A DNA stretch of 64,000 nt, taken from Telluria sp042683405. Lineage in GTDB: Bacteria > Pseudomonadota > Gammaproteobacteria > Burkholderiales > Burkholderiaceae_D. This document shows positions 1-8,970 of the stretch, one piece after another. The notes beneath the pieces were generated by a model. That model made no database searches. It saw nothing but the letters and a program-made list of their open reading frames with translations, and was not told the DNA's origin. Position numbers and translations under genes: made by a program. Location: NCBI RefSeq assembly GCF_042683405.1, contig NZ_JBHUJS010000003.1:496001-560000 (forward strand), given 5' to 3'. Each line of letters starts with the position of its first letter. Position 1 is the first letter of the stretch.

Positions 1-1076
1 ACCGGCTGCGCAAGGCGCTGATGGAGGACCTGGGCCTGCCCGAGGGCATCCTGAACCTGGTGAACTGGCCCACGCGCTTTGATAACCGCGCTGCCGCCGC
101 CGCGCTGCAGGGCAGCGGCATCAGCTGCCCGCCGCTGGAGCAGTACGCCGCGCCGGTGTGGGACTACTGGGAGCGCCACCTCGACCCTTCGCTCCACATC
201 GACCGCACGCTGCGCGGGCGGGTGGCGGGCAAGGTGGTGCTGGTCACGGGCGGCTCGTCCGGCATCGGACTGGCCACGGTGCACCGGCTGGCCGCGGCCG
301 GCGCCACCACGCTGATCTGCGGGCGCGACGAGGCCCGGCTGGCAGAAGCCCGGGCGCAGGTGCAGTCGCGCGGCTTCGACCTGACCGCCTACCAGGCCGA
401 CCTGGCCGACGCCGAGGACTGCGCGCGCTTCGTGCAGCTGCTCCTGGCCGAGCACGGGCGGGTGGATATCCTGGTCAACAATGCGGGCCGCTCGATCCGC
501 CGCCCGATCGAGGAAAGCTACGACCGCCTGCACGATTTCGAACGCATGATGCAGCTAAATTATTTTGGCGCGCTGCGCGTGACGATGGGGCTGCTGCCGG
601 CGATGGCCGCGCACGGCGCCGGGCACGTCGTCAATATCTCCTCGATCGGGGTGCTGACCAATGCGCCGCGCTTTTCCGGCTACGTGGCGTCCAAGGCCGC
701 GCTGGAGGCCTGGTCCTACTGCGCCGCCGCCGAGTTCGCGGATGCGGGGATCTCCTTCACCACCATCAACATGCCGCTGGTGCGCACGCGCATGATCGCG
801 CCGACCAAAGCCTACCGGGACGCGCCGGCGCTGACGCCCGACCAGGCAGCGGAGCTGGTGGTGGAAGCGATCGTGAACGCGCCGGCACGCATCGCCACCG
901 ACGTGGGCATGCTGGGCCTGGGCGTGCAGCTGGCCGCGCCGCATATGGGCCAGATCATCATGAACACGGCCTACCGCCTGTCCGCCGAACAGGATGCCGC
1001 GCCGGCCGACGGCGCCGCCCCGGTTTCGCCGGAACTGCGCGCCATGCAGCACCTGCTGCATGGCGTCCACCTCTGA
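1..1076 (+). CDS. SDR-family oxidoreductase, C-terminal part (truncated by window edge)
   Basis: The reading frame is open to the window edge: codons upstream of the first ATG (position 21) continue in frame without a stop. The visible part therefore looks like the C-terminal portion of a longer protein. Counting from that ATG, a classical short-chain dehydrogenase core is present: TGGSSGIG cofactor loop at residues 76-83, NNAG at 153-156, catalytic Ser near 207-208, Tyr221 and Lys225 (YVASK). About 70 residues that do not belong to the SDR core precede it. This fits the two-part proteins in which an extended-SDR or fatty-acyl-reductase-like half precedes a classical SDR half, but the first half is not visible here. 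The stop overlaps the start of the WS/DGAT gene, so the two are translationally coupled, pointing to fatty-acyl or wax-ester metabolism. Substrate unknown. Confidence 0.85.
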   Translation, partial: RLRKALMEDLGLPEGILNLVNWPTRFDNRAAAAALQGSGISCPPLEQYAAPVWDYWERHLDPSLHIDRTLRGRVAGKVVLVTGGSSGIGLATVHRLAAAGATTLICGRDEARLAEARAQVQSRGFDLTAYQADLADAEDCARFVQLLLAEHGRVDILVNNAGRSIRRPIEESYDRLHDFERMMQLNYFGALRVTMGLLPAMAAHGAGHVVNISSIGVLTNAPRFSGYVASKAALEAWSYCAAAEFADAGISFTTINMPLVRTRMIAPTKAYRDAPALTPDQAAELVVEAIVNAPARIATDVGMLGLGVQLAAPHMGQIIMNTAYRLSAEQDAAPADGAAPVSPELRAMQHLLHGVHL

Positions 1077-2464
1077 TGGCGCGCGAGCCGCTGTCCACGG
1101 TCGATGCGGCATGGCTGCGCATGGACCGTCCCGCCAACCTGATGATGATCTGCGGGATGATGCGCTTCGAGCGCCCGGTCGGGCTGGATGCCCTGCGCGC
1201 GGCGATCGGCACGCGCATGCTGTGCTTTCACCGCTTCCGCCAGCGCGTGGCCGGCCCGGCCGAGGCGCCGTACTGGGAAGACGATCCGCAGTTCGACCTC
1301 GCCTGGCACGTGCGCAGCGCGGTGCTGCCGGCAGGCCCGCAGGCGCTGGAGAACTGGGCCGGCGGCCTGGCCAGCACCGCACTCGACCGGCACCGGCCGA
1401 TGTGGCAATTCCACCTTGCCAGGGAGGGCCACGGCAGCGCGGTTTTCATGCGCATGCACCACTGCTACGGCGACGGCTTTGCGCTGCTGCACGTGATGGA
1501 CGCGCTCACCGACGCCGACCCGACGCACCCGCACGCGCCGCCACAGGACCTGGCGCCGCCGGCGCGCCCGCACAGCGCATGGGAACGCCTGCTCGGACCG
1601 GTGACCGAAGCGGCAGGAGACGCCGTGCGCAGCGCGCTGCATGCCGCCGGCGCAGGCGCCGCCGTGCTGGCCTCGCCGCGCCATGCGCTGGCCCTGGCCG
1701 CGCGCGCCGCGGACCTGGTGCAGCAAGGCGCCATCATTGCTGCCATGACGCCCGACTCGGCCACCAGCCTGAAAGGCGAACTGGGCACCGCCAAGCGGAT
1801 CGCGTGGACCGACCCGCTGCCGCTGGACGAGGTCAAGGCGGTGGCGCGCGTGCTCAGCTGCAGCATCAACGACTTGCTGGTCGCCTGCATCGCCGGCGCG
1901 CTGCGCTCCTGGCTGCTGGAGCGCGGCGAAGCGGTGGAAGGAGTCGAGCTGCGCGCGCTGGTGCCGGTCAACCTGCGCCCGCCCGGACCGGTGACGGAAC
2001 TGGGCAACCATTTCGGCCTGGTGTTCCTGTCCCTGCCGGTCGGCATCGAGGATCCGCTGCAGCGCCTGGACGAGGTGCGGCGCCGCATGGCCGCGCTGAA
2101 GACCTCGCAGCAGCCGCTGGTAGCGCTCGGCATCCTCGCCGGCATGGGCATGGCGCCGGAATTCCTGAAAGAGCGCGTGCTCGACGTGCTGGCCGCGAAC
2201 GCCAGCGTGGTGGTCACCAACGTGCGCGGGCCCGCCACGCCGCGCTACCTGGCGGGGCAGCGCATCGCGCACCAGATCTTCTGGGTGCCGCAATCGGGCG
2301 GCATCGGGCTCGGCGTCAGCATCTTCAGCTATGCCGGCCAGGTCGGGTTTGGCGTCATGGCCGACGCGCGCCTGGGCGACCCGCACGCGCTGCCGCCGCG
2401 TTATGCGGAAGAGTTCGAGGCGCTGCTGCTGCACGCGCTGATGCTGCCATGGCCGGATTTTTGA
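1076..2464 (+). CDS. WS/DGAT-type O-acyltransferase (wax ester synthase / diacylglycerol acyltransferase)
   Basis: Predicted 462-residue bifunctional wax ester synthase/acyl-CoA:diacylglycerol acyltransferase, the size usual for the family. The active-site motif HHxxxDG is intact at residues 128-134 (HHCYGDG). Other family hallmarks are DRHRPMW near 104-110, VPVNLRP in the middle and TNVRGP near the C-terminus. These enzymes join an acyl-CoA to a fatty alcohol or diacylglycerol at the inner membrane to make storage lipid. The ATG overlaps the stop of the upstream SDR (TGATG arrangement), so I chose it over longer alternatives that read through the SDR in another frame. An acyl-CoA ligase follows, which could supply the acyl donor. 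Whether wax esters or triacylglycerol are made cannot be decided from sequence. Confidence 0.92.
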   Translation: MAREPLSTVDAAWLRMDRPANLMMICGMMRFERPVGLDALRAAIGTRMLCFHRFRQRVAGPAEAPYWEDDPQFDLAWHVRSAVLPAGPQALENWAGGLASTALDRHRPMWQFHLAREGHGSAVFMRMHHCYGDGFALLHVMDALTDADPTHPHAPPQDLAPPARPHSAWERLLGPVTEAAGDAVRSALHAAGAGAAVLASPRHALALAARAADLVQQGAIIAAMTPDSATSLKGELGTAKRIAWTDPLPLDEVKAVARVLSCSINDLLVACIAGALRSWLLERGEAVEGVELRALVPVNLRPPGPVTELGNHFGLVFLSLPVGIEDPLQRLDEVRRRMAALKTSQQPLVALGILAGMGMAPEFLKERVLDVLAANASVVVTNVRGPATPRYLAGQRIAHQIFWVPQSGGIGLGVSIFSYAGQVGFGVMADARLGDPHALPPRYAEEFEALLLHALMLPWPDF

Positions 2465-2585
2465 CCGAGATCAAAAGCTATGGACCGTGCGCGCGGTAGT
2501 ATTTAGAAACGGGCCTGTTCGTGCGCTGCGATTTGTATTTGCGCCAGCGGACCGGACCGCTGCTTCTGTTCCAGAGAGGTCCGGT

Positions 2586-4283
2586 ATGCAAGCACCCTGG
2601 CTCAACAGCTATCCCCCCGGCGTCCCCCCGACCGTCGATGTCGACCGGTTCGCCTCGTTTAACGAACTGCTCGACTGGATCGTCGCCCGTTACGGCGCCC
2701 AGCCGGCCTTCACCAACCTCGGCGCCACGCTCAGCTGGACACAGCTGGGCGACCAGTCGGCACAGTTTGGCGCCTACCTGCAGCAGGTACTCAAGCTCGG
2801 CCGCGGCGACCGCATCGCGCTGATGCTGCCGAACGTGCTGCAGTACCCGGTCGCGCTGTTCGGCGCATTCCGCGCCGGCTGCACCGTGGTCAACGTCAAT
2901 CCGCAGTACACGCCGCGCGAGCTGGAGTACCAGCTCAACGATGCCGGCGCCAGCGCCATCGTGGTGCTGGAGAACTTTGCGCATACGCTGGAGGAAGTGC
3001 TGCGCAACACGCCGGTGCGGCACGTCATCACCACCGCACTGGGCGACCTGCTGCCGTTCCCGAAAGGCCAGATCGTCGACCTGGTGGTCCGGCATGTGCG
3101 CCACATGGTGCCGAAATGGCATATCGACGGCGCGCTGCCGTTCGACGAGGTGCTGGACAAGGGCAGGCACCTGCCGCTGGCGCCGGTGCAGCTGGAGGGC
3201 GGCGACGTCGCGTTCCTGCAGTACACCGGCGGCACCACCGGCCGGCCCAAGGGCGCCATCCTCACGCACCGCAACGTGCTGGCCAACATCGAGCAGACCA
3301 CCGCGTGGGTGGCCGGCTTCCTGGCCGAGGGGAAGGAGACCGCCATCATCCCGCTGCCGCTGTACCACGTGTTCGCGCTCACCGCCACGCTCACCTTCTG
3401 CCGCCTTGGCGCGCATGTGGTACTGATCACCGATCCGCGCGACATGCACGGCATGATCAAGCAGCTGCAGCACACCCCGTTCAGCGTGATGATCGGCGTG
3501 AACACGCTGTTCGACGCCATGCTGGACGCACCCGACATCGCGCGCCTGCATCCGCACGGCATGAAGCTCACCGTGGCCGGCGGCATGGCCGTGCAGCGCA
3601 AGGTGGCCGAGCGCTGGCAGGAGACGTTCGGCGTCCCGCTCATCGAGGGCTACGGGCTGACCGAGACTTCGCCGATCGTGTGCGCCAATCCGCTCGACCT
3701 GCGCGAATTCTCGGGCGCGGTGGGGCTGCCGCTGCCGTCGACCGAAGTGGCGATCATGGACGATGCCGGCCGGGAGCTGCCGCAGGGCGAGAGCGGCGAG
3801 GTGTGCGTGCGCGGCCCGCAGGTGATGAAGGGCTACTGGAACATGCCGGAGGAAACCGCGCGCGTGCTGGGCAGCGATGGCTGGCTGCGCACCGGCGACA
3901 TCGGCCTCATGGACGAACGCGGCTACGTCAAGCTGATCGACCGCAAGAAGGACATGATCATCGTCTCCGGGTTCAAGGTGTACCCGAGCGAAGTGGAGGA
4001 AGTGGTGGGGGCGCACCCCGGCGTGGCCGAAGTGGCCGCGATCCGCGCGCCGGATGAGCACTCCGACGAGGTGGTCAAGATCGTCGTGGTGCGGCGCGAC
4101 CCGAACCTGACGGCGGACGAGCTGCTGGTGCATTCCAGGAAGCTGCTGAGCGCCTACAAGGTGCCGAAGTACGTGGTGTTCCGCGACGAGCCGCTGCCGA
4201 AGTCGAATATCGGCAAGATCTTGCGGCGCGTGGTGGCAGACGAAGAGGCGCAGCGCAGCGCCGGCCCGGTGGCGGCCGCGTGA
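2586..4283 (+). CDS. fadD: Long-chain fatty acid--CoA ligase (FadD-like)
   Basis: 565-residue adenylate-forming enzyme that activates free fatty acids to acyl-CoA with ATP. The P-loop YTGGTTGRPKGA lies at residues 213-224, followed by GYGLTETSP, the GWLRTGDIG segment, the RKKDMIIVSGFKVYPSEVEE fatty-acyl signature and the C-terminal Lys in KSNIGKILRR. I start at the ATG at 2586 because a GAGAGG ribosome-binding site sits just before it and the protein then begins with a typical FadD N-terminus. A frame extension back to 2487 adds 33 unsupported residues. It follows the WS/DGAT gene by 121 bases and precedes a granule-associated protein, so its product may feed ester or polyester storage as well as beta-oxidation. 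Confidence 0.92.
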   Translation: MQAPWLNSYPPGVPPTVDVDRFASFNELLDWIVARYGAQPAFTNLGATLSWTQLGDQSAQFGAYLQQVLKLGRGDRIALMLPNVLQYPVALFGAFRAGCTVVNVNPQYTPRELEYQLNDAGASAIVVLENFAHTLEEVLRNTPVRHVITTALGDLLPFPKGQIVDLVVRHVRHMVPKWHIDGALPFDEVLDKGRHLPLAPVQLEGGDVAFLQYTGGTTGRPKGAILTHRNVLANIEQTTAWVAGFLAEGKETAIIPLPLYHVFALTATLTFCRLGAHVVLITDPRDMHGMIKQLQHTPFSVMIGVNTLFDAMLDAPDIARLHPHGMKLTVAGGMAVQRKVAERWQETFGVPLIEGYGLTETSPIVCANPLDLREFSGAVGLPLPSTEVAIMDDAGRELPQGESGEVCVRGPQVMKGYWNMPEETARVLGSDGWLRTGDIGLMDERGYVKLIDRKKDMIIVSGFKVYPSEVEEVVGAHPGVAEVAAIRAPDEHSDEVVKIVVVRRDPNLTADELLVHSRKLLSAYKVPKYVVFRDEPLPKSNIGKILRRVVADEEAQRSAGPVAAA

Positions 4284-4326
4284 TCGCAGGCGCCGCAGTA
4301 TCAACCCGTCAATCAAGGAGTACGAC

Positions 4327-4878
4327 ATGGTCAGGAAAATTACCGACATGCCCGCAGAGGAGCAGCATGCGATGGTCTCGGCAGTGCTGGGTTCTGCACA
4401 GGACATCTGGCAAGCGGGACTGGGCGCATTCGCCCGGGCGCAGCAGGAAGGCGGCGACCTGTTCGACAAGCTGGTCCACGATGGCCTGGACCTGCACCAG
4501 CTGACCCAGAAAATGGCAGGCGGCAAGGTGTTCGGCGTGGCCGACCGCGCCGGCCAGCTCGCCGAGAGCGTCGGCCGCCAGGCCAGCGTCTCCTGGGACA
4601 AGCTCGAGAAGCTGTTCGAGGAGCGCGTGGCGCGCGCGATGCGGGCCCTCGGCGTGCCCTCGCACGACGAACTGGACGCGCTGCGGCGCGAGCTGGCGGA
4701 CCTGAAGGCGGCGTTCGAGGCGGGTGCACCGGCAGCCGTGGCGGCGCCGGCCCGGCGCAAGGGCGCGGCCAAGCCGGCCGCCTCCGCCTCCAAGTCCGCG
4801 GCCAAGAGCGTCGCCGCCAAGGCGCAGGTGCGCGCGGCCCCGAAAAAGCAGGCCAAGGCCAGCGCACGCCATCACTAG
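4327..4878 (+). CDS. Phasin-like polyhydroxyalkanoate granule-associated protein (PhaI/PhaF type)
   Basis: 183 residues. The first ~130 residues are amphipathic helix with alternating hydrophobic positions (for example WQAGLGAFARAQQEG and LADLKAAFEAG), as in PhaI/PhaF granule proteins that coat polyester inclusions. The last ~50 residues are Ala/Lys-rich (AAKPAASASKSAAKS), like the histone-H1-like DNA-binding tail of PhaF, which can tether granules to the nucleoid. An AAGGAG ribosome-binding site at 4315-4320 is correctly spaced from the ATG. Placed between the acyl-CoA ligase and a lipase in a cluster with WS/DGAT, it could coat PHA granules, wax/TAG droplets or both. No PHA synthase is visible in the window. 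Confidence 0.8.
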   Translation: MVRKITDMPAEEQHAMVSAVLGSAQDIWQAGLGAFARAQQEGGDLFDKLVHDGLDLHQLTQKMAGGKVFGVADRAGQLAESVGRQASVSWDKLEKLFEERVARAMRALGVPSHDELDALRRELADLKAAFEAGAPAAVAAPARRKGAAKPAASASKSAAKSVAAKAQVRAAPKKQAKASARHH

Positions 4879-4908
4879 CGGCCGGAGTCCGGCGGATCGG
4901 GCATTGCC

Positions 4909-5679
4909 ATGGCGTGGAAGCCGTTTCCCTATCCGAGCGCGGACTACGAGTATTCGAGCGCCACCCTGAAGCGCGCCTGGCCGGCGCTGCACGCGGGCGA
5001 CGCGGAACCGTGGCCGCGCAGCGCGGCGCTGGTGGGCGCGTGGATCGACTTCCATGCCGGCCGCTTCGAGCAGGCGGCGCAGGCGGGGCTGGAACGCGGC
5101 CTGGCCGGCTATTCGGTGGCCAACAAGGCCAGCTGCATGCAGGCGGTGTACCTGTCCGACCGGACGCGCAAGTGCGCGCTGCTGCTGGAAGTGGCCGAAC
5201 GCTGCACGCACCAGCAGAAGGAGCAGCCCGACAGCGCCGCGGCCTTCTATTGGCACGCGTTCGCGCTGGGCCGCCACGCCCAGGAGATCTCGGTGCTGGA
5301 AGCGCTGGCGCGCGGAGTCGCCGGCCAGGTGCGCTCCAGCCTGGATACCACCTTGCGGCTGGAGCCACGCCATGCGGACGCGCATATCGCGCTGGGGGTC
5401 TATCACGCCGAGATCATCGACAAGGTCGGCGCGCTCGTCGGCGCCCTCACGTACGGCGCCAGCCGGGACGAGGCGCTGCGCCACTTCCGCCGGGCGCTGG
5501 AGCTGATCCCCGGCTCGGCGATCGCGCGTGTCGAGTACGCGCGCGGCCTGCAGCTGATCGACGGGCGCGCCGGGGCCGCGCAGGCGCGGGAACTGCGCGA
5601 GCAAGCCGCCGCCAGCACGGCGCACGATGCAATGGAAAGGCTGGACATTGAACGCGCACGCCAGGAAATCGCGGCCTGA
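4909..5679 (+). CDS. TPR-like protein of unknown function
   Basis: 256 residues, mostly helical, with paired helices typical of tetratricopeptide-like repeats. The clearest unit is near residues 150-210 (TTLRLEPRHADAHIALGVYH followed by DEALRHFRRALELIPGSAIARVEYARGL). It has no signal peptide and no membrane segment, so it is probably cytoplasmic. It lies 30 bases after the phasin-like gene and overlaps the 5' end of the lipase gene, suggesting one transcript. I do not recognise a named family; a scaffolding role in the lipid-storage cluster is only a guess from context. Confidence 0.65.
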   Translation: MAWKPFPYPSADYEYSSATLKRAWPALHAGDAEPWPRSAALVGAWIDFHAGRFEQAAQAGLERGLAGYSVANKASCMQAVYLSDRTRKCALLLEVAERCTHQQKEQPDSAAAFYWHAFALGRHAQEISVLEALARGVAGQVRSSLDTTLRLEPRHADAHIALGVYHAEIIDKVGALVGALTYGASRDEALRHFRRALELIPGSAIARVEYARGLQLIDGRAGAAQARELREQAAASTAHDAMERLDIERARQEIAA

Positions 5680-6898
5680 ACCGCCCGCCCGCCATTTGCA
5701 TCCGGCCGACCTGCACGGGGCCGGCCGCCTGCTGCTGCTGGCGGCCGAAGTGCTGGTCGACCAGATCGACGCGCTGCACCTGAAGCTGCTGGGGCAGTCG
5801 CTCGAACAGCCCGGCTCGGGCGGCGTCACCGGCTTCGTGTACCGGCGCGCGAAATGGTCCGTCACGTTCACCGGCCGCTGGCTCGACAGCTGGGCCGGCG
5901 CCGCCACCGGGCCGCGCCGCTCGACTGCGCAGCGCGAGGCGGTGTTGGCGGCGCTGAACGGCGTGTTCGGCGACCTGCTGGAACGCGCCGGCAATCCGCT
6001 GGCCATCCCGATGCGCCTGCGTTCCGGCGGCAAGCCGGTGGCGATGGACCGGGACGCGCTGGCGGCGCTGGATGGCGGAGAGCATGCGAAGCTGCTGATC
6101 CTGGTGCACGGCCTGTGCCGCAGCGACCTGCAGTGGCGCAGCGCCAACCACGACCATGGCGCCGCGCTGGCGCGCGACCTCGGCTACGTGCCGCTCTACC
6201 TGCACTACAACAGCGGCCGCCACATCTCGGCCAACGGCCGCGACCTGGCCGCCCTGCTCGACGAACTGGTCGCGCACTGGCCCGGCCACATCGGCGAGAT
6301 CGCGATCCTCACGCACAGCATGGGCGGCCTGGTCGCGCGCAGCGCCTGCCATTACGGCGAAGAGGCAGGACATCCCTGGCGCGCGGCGCTGCGGCACCTG
6401 GTCTTCCTTGGCACCCCGCATCACGGCGCGCCGCTGGAACGCCATGGCAACTGGCTGACCGCGGTGCTGGGACGCAGCCGCGCCACAGCGCCGTTTGCCC
6501 GGCTGGGCCGGCTGCGCAGCGCCGGCATCACGGACCTGCGCTATGGGAACCTGGTGGATGAGGACTGGCACGGGCTGGACCGCTTCCACCATGCCGAAAG
6601 GCTCCCGCGCCCGCTGCCCCTGCCGAAGGGCGTGCGCTGCTATACGATTGCCGCCACCACCGGCAGCCGCCTGGGCGACATCCGCGACCGGCTGCTGGGC
6701 GACGGGCTGGTGCCGCTGGACACGGCGCTCGGGCGCCATCCCGATCCGGCCCGCACGCTGGCGTTTCCGGCCTCGCACCAGTGGATCGGCTTCGGCATGC
6801 ACCACCTGGAACTGCTCAGCCGCGCGGAAGTGTACGAGCAGCTGCGGCACTGGCTGGCCCCGCGCACGCGGAGGCGGAAGGCGCTGCGTCAGGGCTGA
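5627..6898 (+). CDS. Alpha/beta-hydrolase, PGAP1-like lipase/esterase
   Basis: 423 residues from the ATG at 5627. A TTG at 5648, seven bases after a GGAAAGG sequence, is an equally plausible start and would shorten the overlap with the TPR gene. The fold signature is clear: LVHGLCRSDLQW (oxyanion strand), nucleophile elbow THSMGG near residue 231, LVFLGTPHHGAP (the lid motif common to PGAP1-like and class 3 lipases), a later Asp in LLGDGLVP and a C-terminal His in SHQWIGFGMHHLEL. There is no signal peptide, so it likely acts inside the cell. In this cluster it is a candidate for mobilising stored ester lipids. Its 3' end overlaps the convergent aldehyde dehydrogenase by ten bases. Confidence 0.78.
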   Translation: MQWKGWTLNAHARKSRPEPPARHLHPADLHGAGRLLLLAAEVLVDQIDALHLKLLGQSLEQPGSGGVTGFVYRRAKWSVTFTGRWLDSWAGAATGPRRSTAQREAVLAALNGVFGDLLERAGNPLAIPMRLRSGGKPVAMDRDALAALDGGEHAKLLILVHGLCRSDLQWRSANHDHGAALARDLGYVPLYLHYNSGRHISANGRDLAALLDELVAHWPGHIGEIAILTHSMGGLVARSACHYGEEAGHPWRAALRHLVFLGTPHHGAPLERHGNWLTAVLGRSRATAPFARLGRLRSAGITDLRYGNLVDEDWHGLDRFHHAERLPRPLPLPKGVRCYTIAATTGSRLGDIRDRLLGDGLVPLDTALGRHPDPARTLAFPASHQWIGFGMHHLELLSRAEVYEQLRHWLAPRTRRRKALRQG

Positions 6899-8307
6899 CG
6901 GGGCATGCGCATCACGCGCTCGTGCAGGCGGCCGAACGGCGGATACAGCCAGCCCACGGGGCTGAGCCGCCCCTGCCGGAACACCGGCTTGAGATGGCTG
7001 AAATTGCGGAAGCCCTCCTCGCCATGGTAGCTGCCCATGCCCGACGCGCCGACCCCGCCGAACGGCAGGCTGTCCTGCGCCACGTGCAGCAGGGTGTCGT
7101 TGACCGTGACGCCGCCCGATACCGTGTGCTCGACCACGCGCCGGATCGTCGCGCGGTCGGTCTCGAACAGGTACAGCGCCAGCGGCCGCGGGCGCGCATT
7201 GATCCAGGCCAGCGCCTCGTCCAGCGTGTCGTACGCCAGCACCGGCAGGATCGGGCCGAAGATCTCCTCCTCCAGCACCCGGCTGCCGGGTGCGCAGTCG
7301 AACAGCAGCACCGGCGGGAACAGGCGCCGCGCGGGATCGGCGCGCATGTCGGTCAGCGGCACGGCGCGGGCGCCGCGCGCCAGCGCATCGTCCAGCAGGG
7401 CCTGCAGCCGATCGGCGTGGCGCTGCGAGACGATGCTGGTGTAGTCGCGCGTATCGCCGGAGGGGTAGAACGCGGAGGCGGCGCGGCGGGCCGCTTCGGC
7501 AAACCGCTCCAGGCGCGCGCGCGGCACGAACGCGTAATCGGGCGCGATGCAGGTCTGGCCCGCGTTCAGCGTCTTGCCTACCACCAGGCGTTGCACCAGC
7601 CGGTCGAAAAGGGTGTCCGGCATGGCGCCGGGTCCCACGATGGCCGGAGACTTGCCGCCCAGTTCGAGCGTCACCGGGGTCAGGTGTTCGCTGGCCGCGC
7701 GCATCACGTCGCGCCCGACCGCGGTCGAACCGGTAAACAGCAGGTGGTCGAACGGCAGGGAGCAAAAGCGCCGCGCGAAGTCCGGACCGCCGTTGAAGAT
7801 GCGCAGCTCGTCCTCGCCGAAACGCCCGGCGACCAGGCCGGCCAGCAGCTCGCCCAGGCGCGGCGTGAGTTCCGACATCTTGACCATCACGCGGTTTCCC
7901 GCCACCAAGGCCGAATTGAGCGGCCCGAGCGAGAGCGACAGGGGATAGTTCCACGGCACCACAATGCCGCAGGCGCCCAGCGGCTGCGGTTCCAGCGACG
8001 CCCTGCCCGGCCAGTACTTGATGCCGACCGGGCGCTGGCGCGCATCCATCCAGGCTTTTCCGTGGCGCAGCGAGTAGTGGATACCGTCGAGCAGGGGATT
8101 AATTTCGAGCAGTTCGGTCTCGTGGCGCGAACGCTGGCCGAAGTCGGCGCTGATGGCGGCGGCCAGCGCGCCGCGCTGGTCGAGCAGCAGCTGGCGCAGG
8201 CGCTGCAGGCGGTCGGCGCGCACGTCCCACGCGACGGGACCGATGGCGCGCGAGGCGTCGCGCTGGGCGGCGAAGGTGGCGGACAGGGCCTGTTCATCTG
8301 GGGCCAT
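6889..8307 (-). CDS. Coniferyl-aldehyde-dehydrogenase-like NAD(P)+ aldehyde dehydrogenase
   Basis: 472-residue class-3-like ALDH. The catalytic Cys253 lies in NAGQTCIAPDY and the general base Glu215 in VTLELGGKSP. FTGSTAVGR at 191-199 binds cofactor and PWNYP at 118-122 is conserved. The C-terminal GMGSYHGEEGFRNFSHLKPV stretch is typical of coniferyl aldehyde dehydrogenases (CalB) and fatty aldehyde dehydrogenases of the same subfamily. Start is the ATG whose complement is at 8305-8307; a much longer open frame upstream has no family similarity. It is convergent with the lipase gene. Next to WS/DGAT and an SDR reductase, oxidation of long-chain aldehydes is as likely as aromatic aldehydes; sequence alone does not decide. 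Confidence 0.88.
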   Translation of the reverse strand: MAPDEQALSATFAAQRDASRAIGPVAWDVRADRLQRLRQLLLDQRGALAAAISADFGQRSRHETELLEINPLLDGIHYSLRHGKAWMDARQRPVGIKYWPGRASLEPQPLGACGIVVPWNYPLSLSLGPLNSALVAGNRVMVKMSELTPRLGELLAGLVAGRFGEDELRIFNGGPDFARRFCSLPFDHLLFTGSTAVGRDVMRAASEHLTPVTLELGGKSPAIVGPGAMPDTLFDRLVQRLVVGKTLNAGQTCIAPDYAFVPRARLERFAEAARRAASAFYPSGDTRDYTSIVSQRHADRLQALLDDALARGARAVPLTDMRADPARRLFPPVLLFDCAPGSRVLEEEIFGPILPVLAYDTLDEALAWINARPRPLALYLFETDRATIRRVVEHTVSGGVTVNDTLLHVAQDSLPFGGVGASGMGSYHGEEGFRNFSHLKPVFRQGRLSPVGWLYPPFGRLHERVMRMPRQP

Positions 8308-8409
8308 AATCTTATTGTACGTTAGCGTTCGCCGTGCCGCATCTGGACTTGATCGCCCATCCGGAGCATGATTCACATCAGGACAAATCGTTTCTGGCGG
8401 GGAGGTGGT

Positions 8410-8949
8410 ATGCAATGGCGAAACAGCGCGTCGCAGTACGGCTGGTTGTCTGCCGGGCTGCACTGGTTGATGTTGCTGCTGCTGGCAGCAGTGTACGCGA
8501 CCATGGAACTGGAAGACCTCGCTGGGGAAGGAAGCGCCGCCCGCGAAGCGATGGAGACCTGGCACTACATGCTCGGCCTGTCCGTACTGGCGCTGTTGGC
8601 GCTGCGCCTGGCGGTGCGCCTGGCCAGCCCGGTGCCGGCCATCACGCCCGCGCCGTCGCTGTGGCAACACCGCGCCGCCACGGTCGTGCATATAGCGCTG
8701 TACCTGTTCATGCTCGGCATGCCCTTGCTGGGCTGGGGGATCCTGAGCGCCGAGGGCGAGCCTATTCCGTTCGGCCTGCCGCCACTCACCGGCGTGAGCG
8801 AATCGCTGGAAGACTGGCTCGAAGAGCTCCATGAAATCGGCGCCACGATCGGATATATCCTGATCGGACTGCATGCGGCGGCGGCGCTGTTCCACCACTA
8901 CGTCATGCACGACGACACGCTGCGCAGGATCCTGCCGCGCTGGCGCTAG
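8410..8949 (+). CDS. Cytochrome b561-family membrane protein
   Basis: 179 residues with four hydrophobic helices, the layout of the di-heme cytochrome b561 (YodB/CybB-like) family that moves electrons at the inner membrane. Candidate heme ligands are His18 (GLHW), His52 (WHYML), His94 (VVHIALY) and His155 or 162/163 (GLHAAAALFHH). Start at 8410 is supported by GGAGGT at 8401-8406, though the spacing to the ATG is short. The longer frame from 8368 has no family-like N-terminus. It stands alone between convergent and divergent neighbours, so its partner is unknown. Confidence 0.85.
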   Translation: MQWRNSASQYGWLSAGLHWLMLLLLAAVYATMELEDLAGEGSAAREAMETWHYMLGLSVLALLALRLAVRLASPVPAITPAPSLWQHRAATVVHIALYLFMLGMPLLGWGILSAEGEPIPFGLPPLTGVSESLEDWLEELHEIGATIGYILIGLHAAAALFHHYVMHDDTLRRILPRWR

Positions 8950-8970
8950 CGCGTCGCCACAACGGGAGCG

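Noticed and set aside
2478..4856. A 792-codon antisense frame opposite the acyl-CoA ligase and phasin genes, and many similar long antisense frames elsewhere (for example 15339-17429, 56673-59726).
   Set aside because: In DNA of this base composition long open frames opposite real genes are expected. Their translations are rich in Arg, His and Ala without domains, and the plus-strand genes have clear catalytic motifs.
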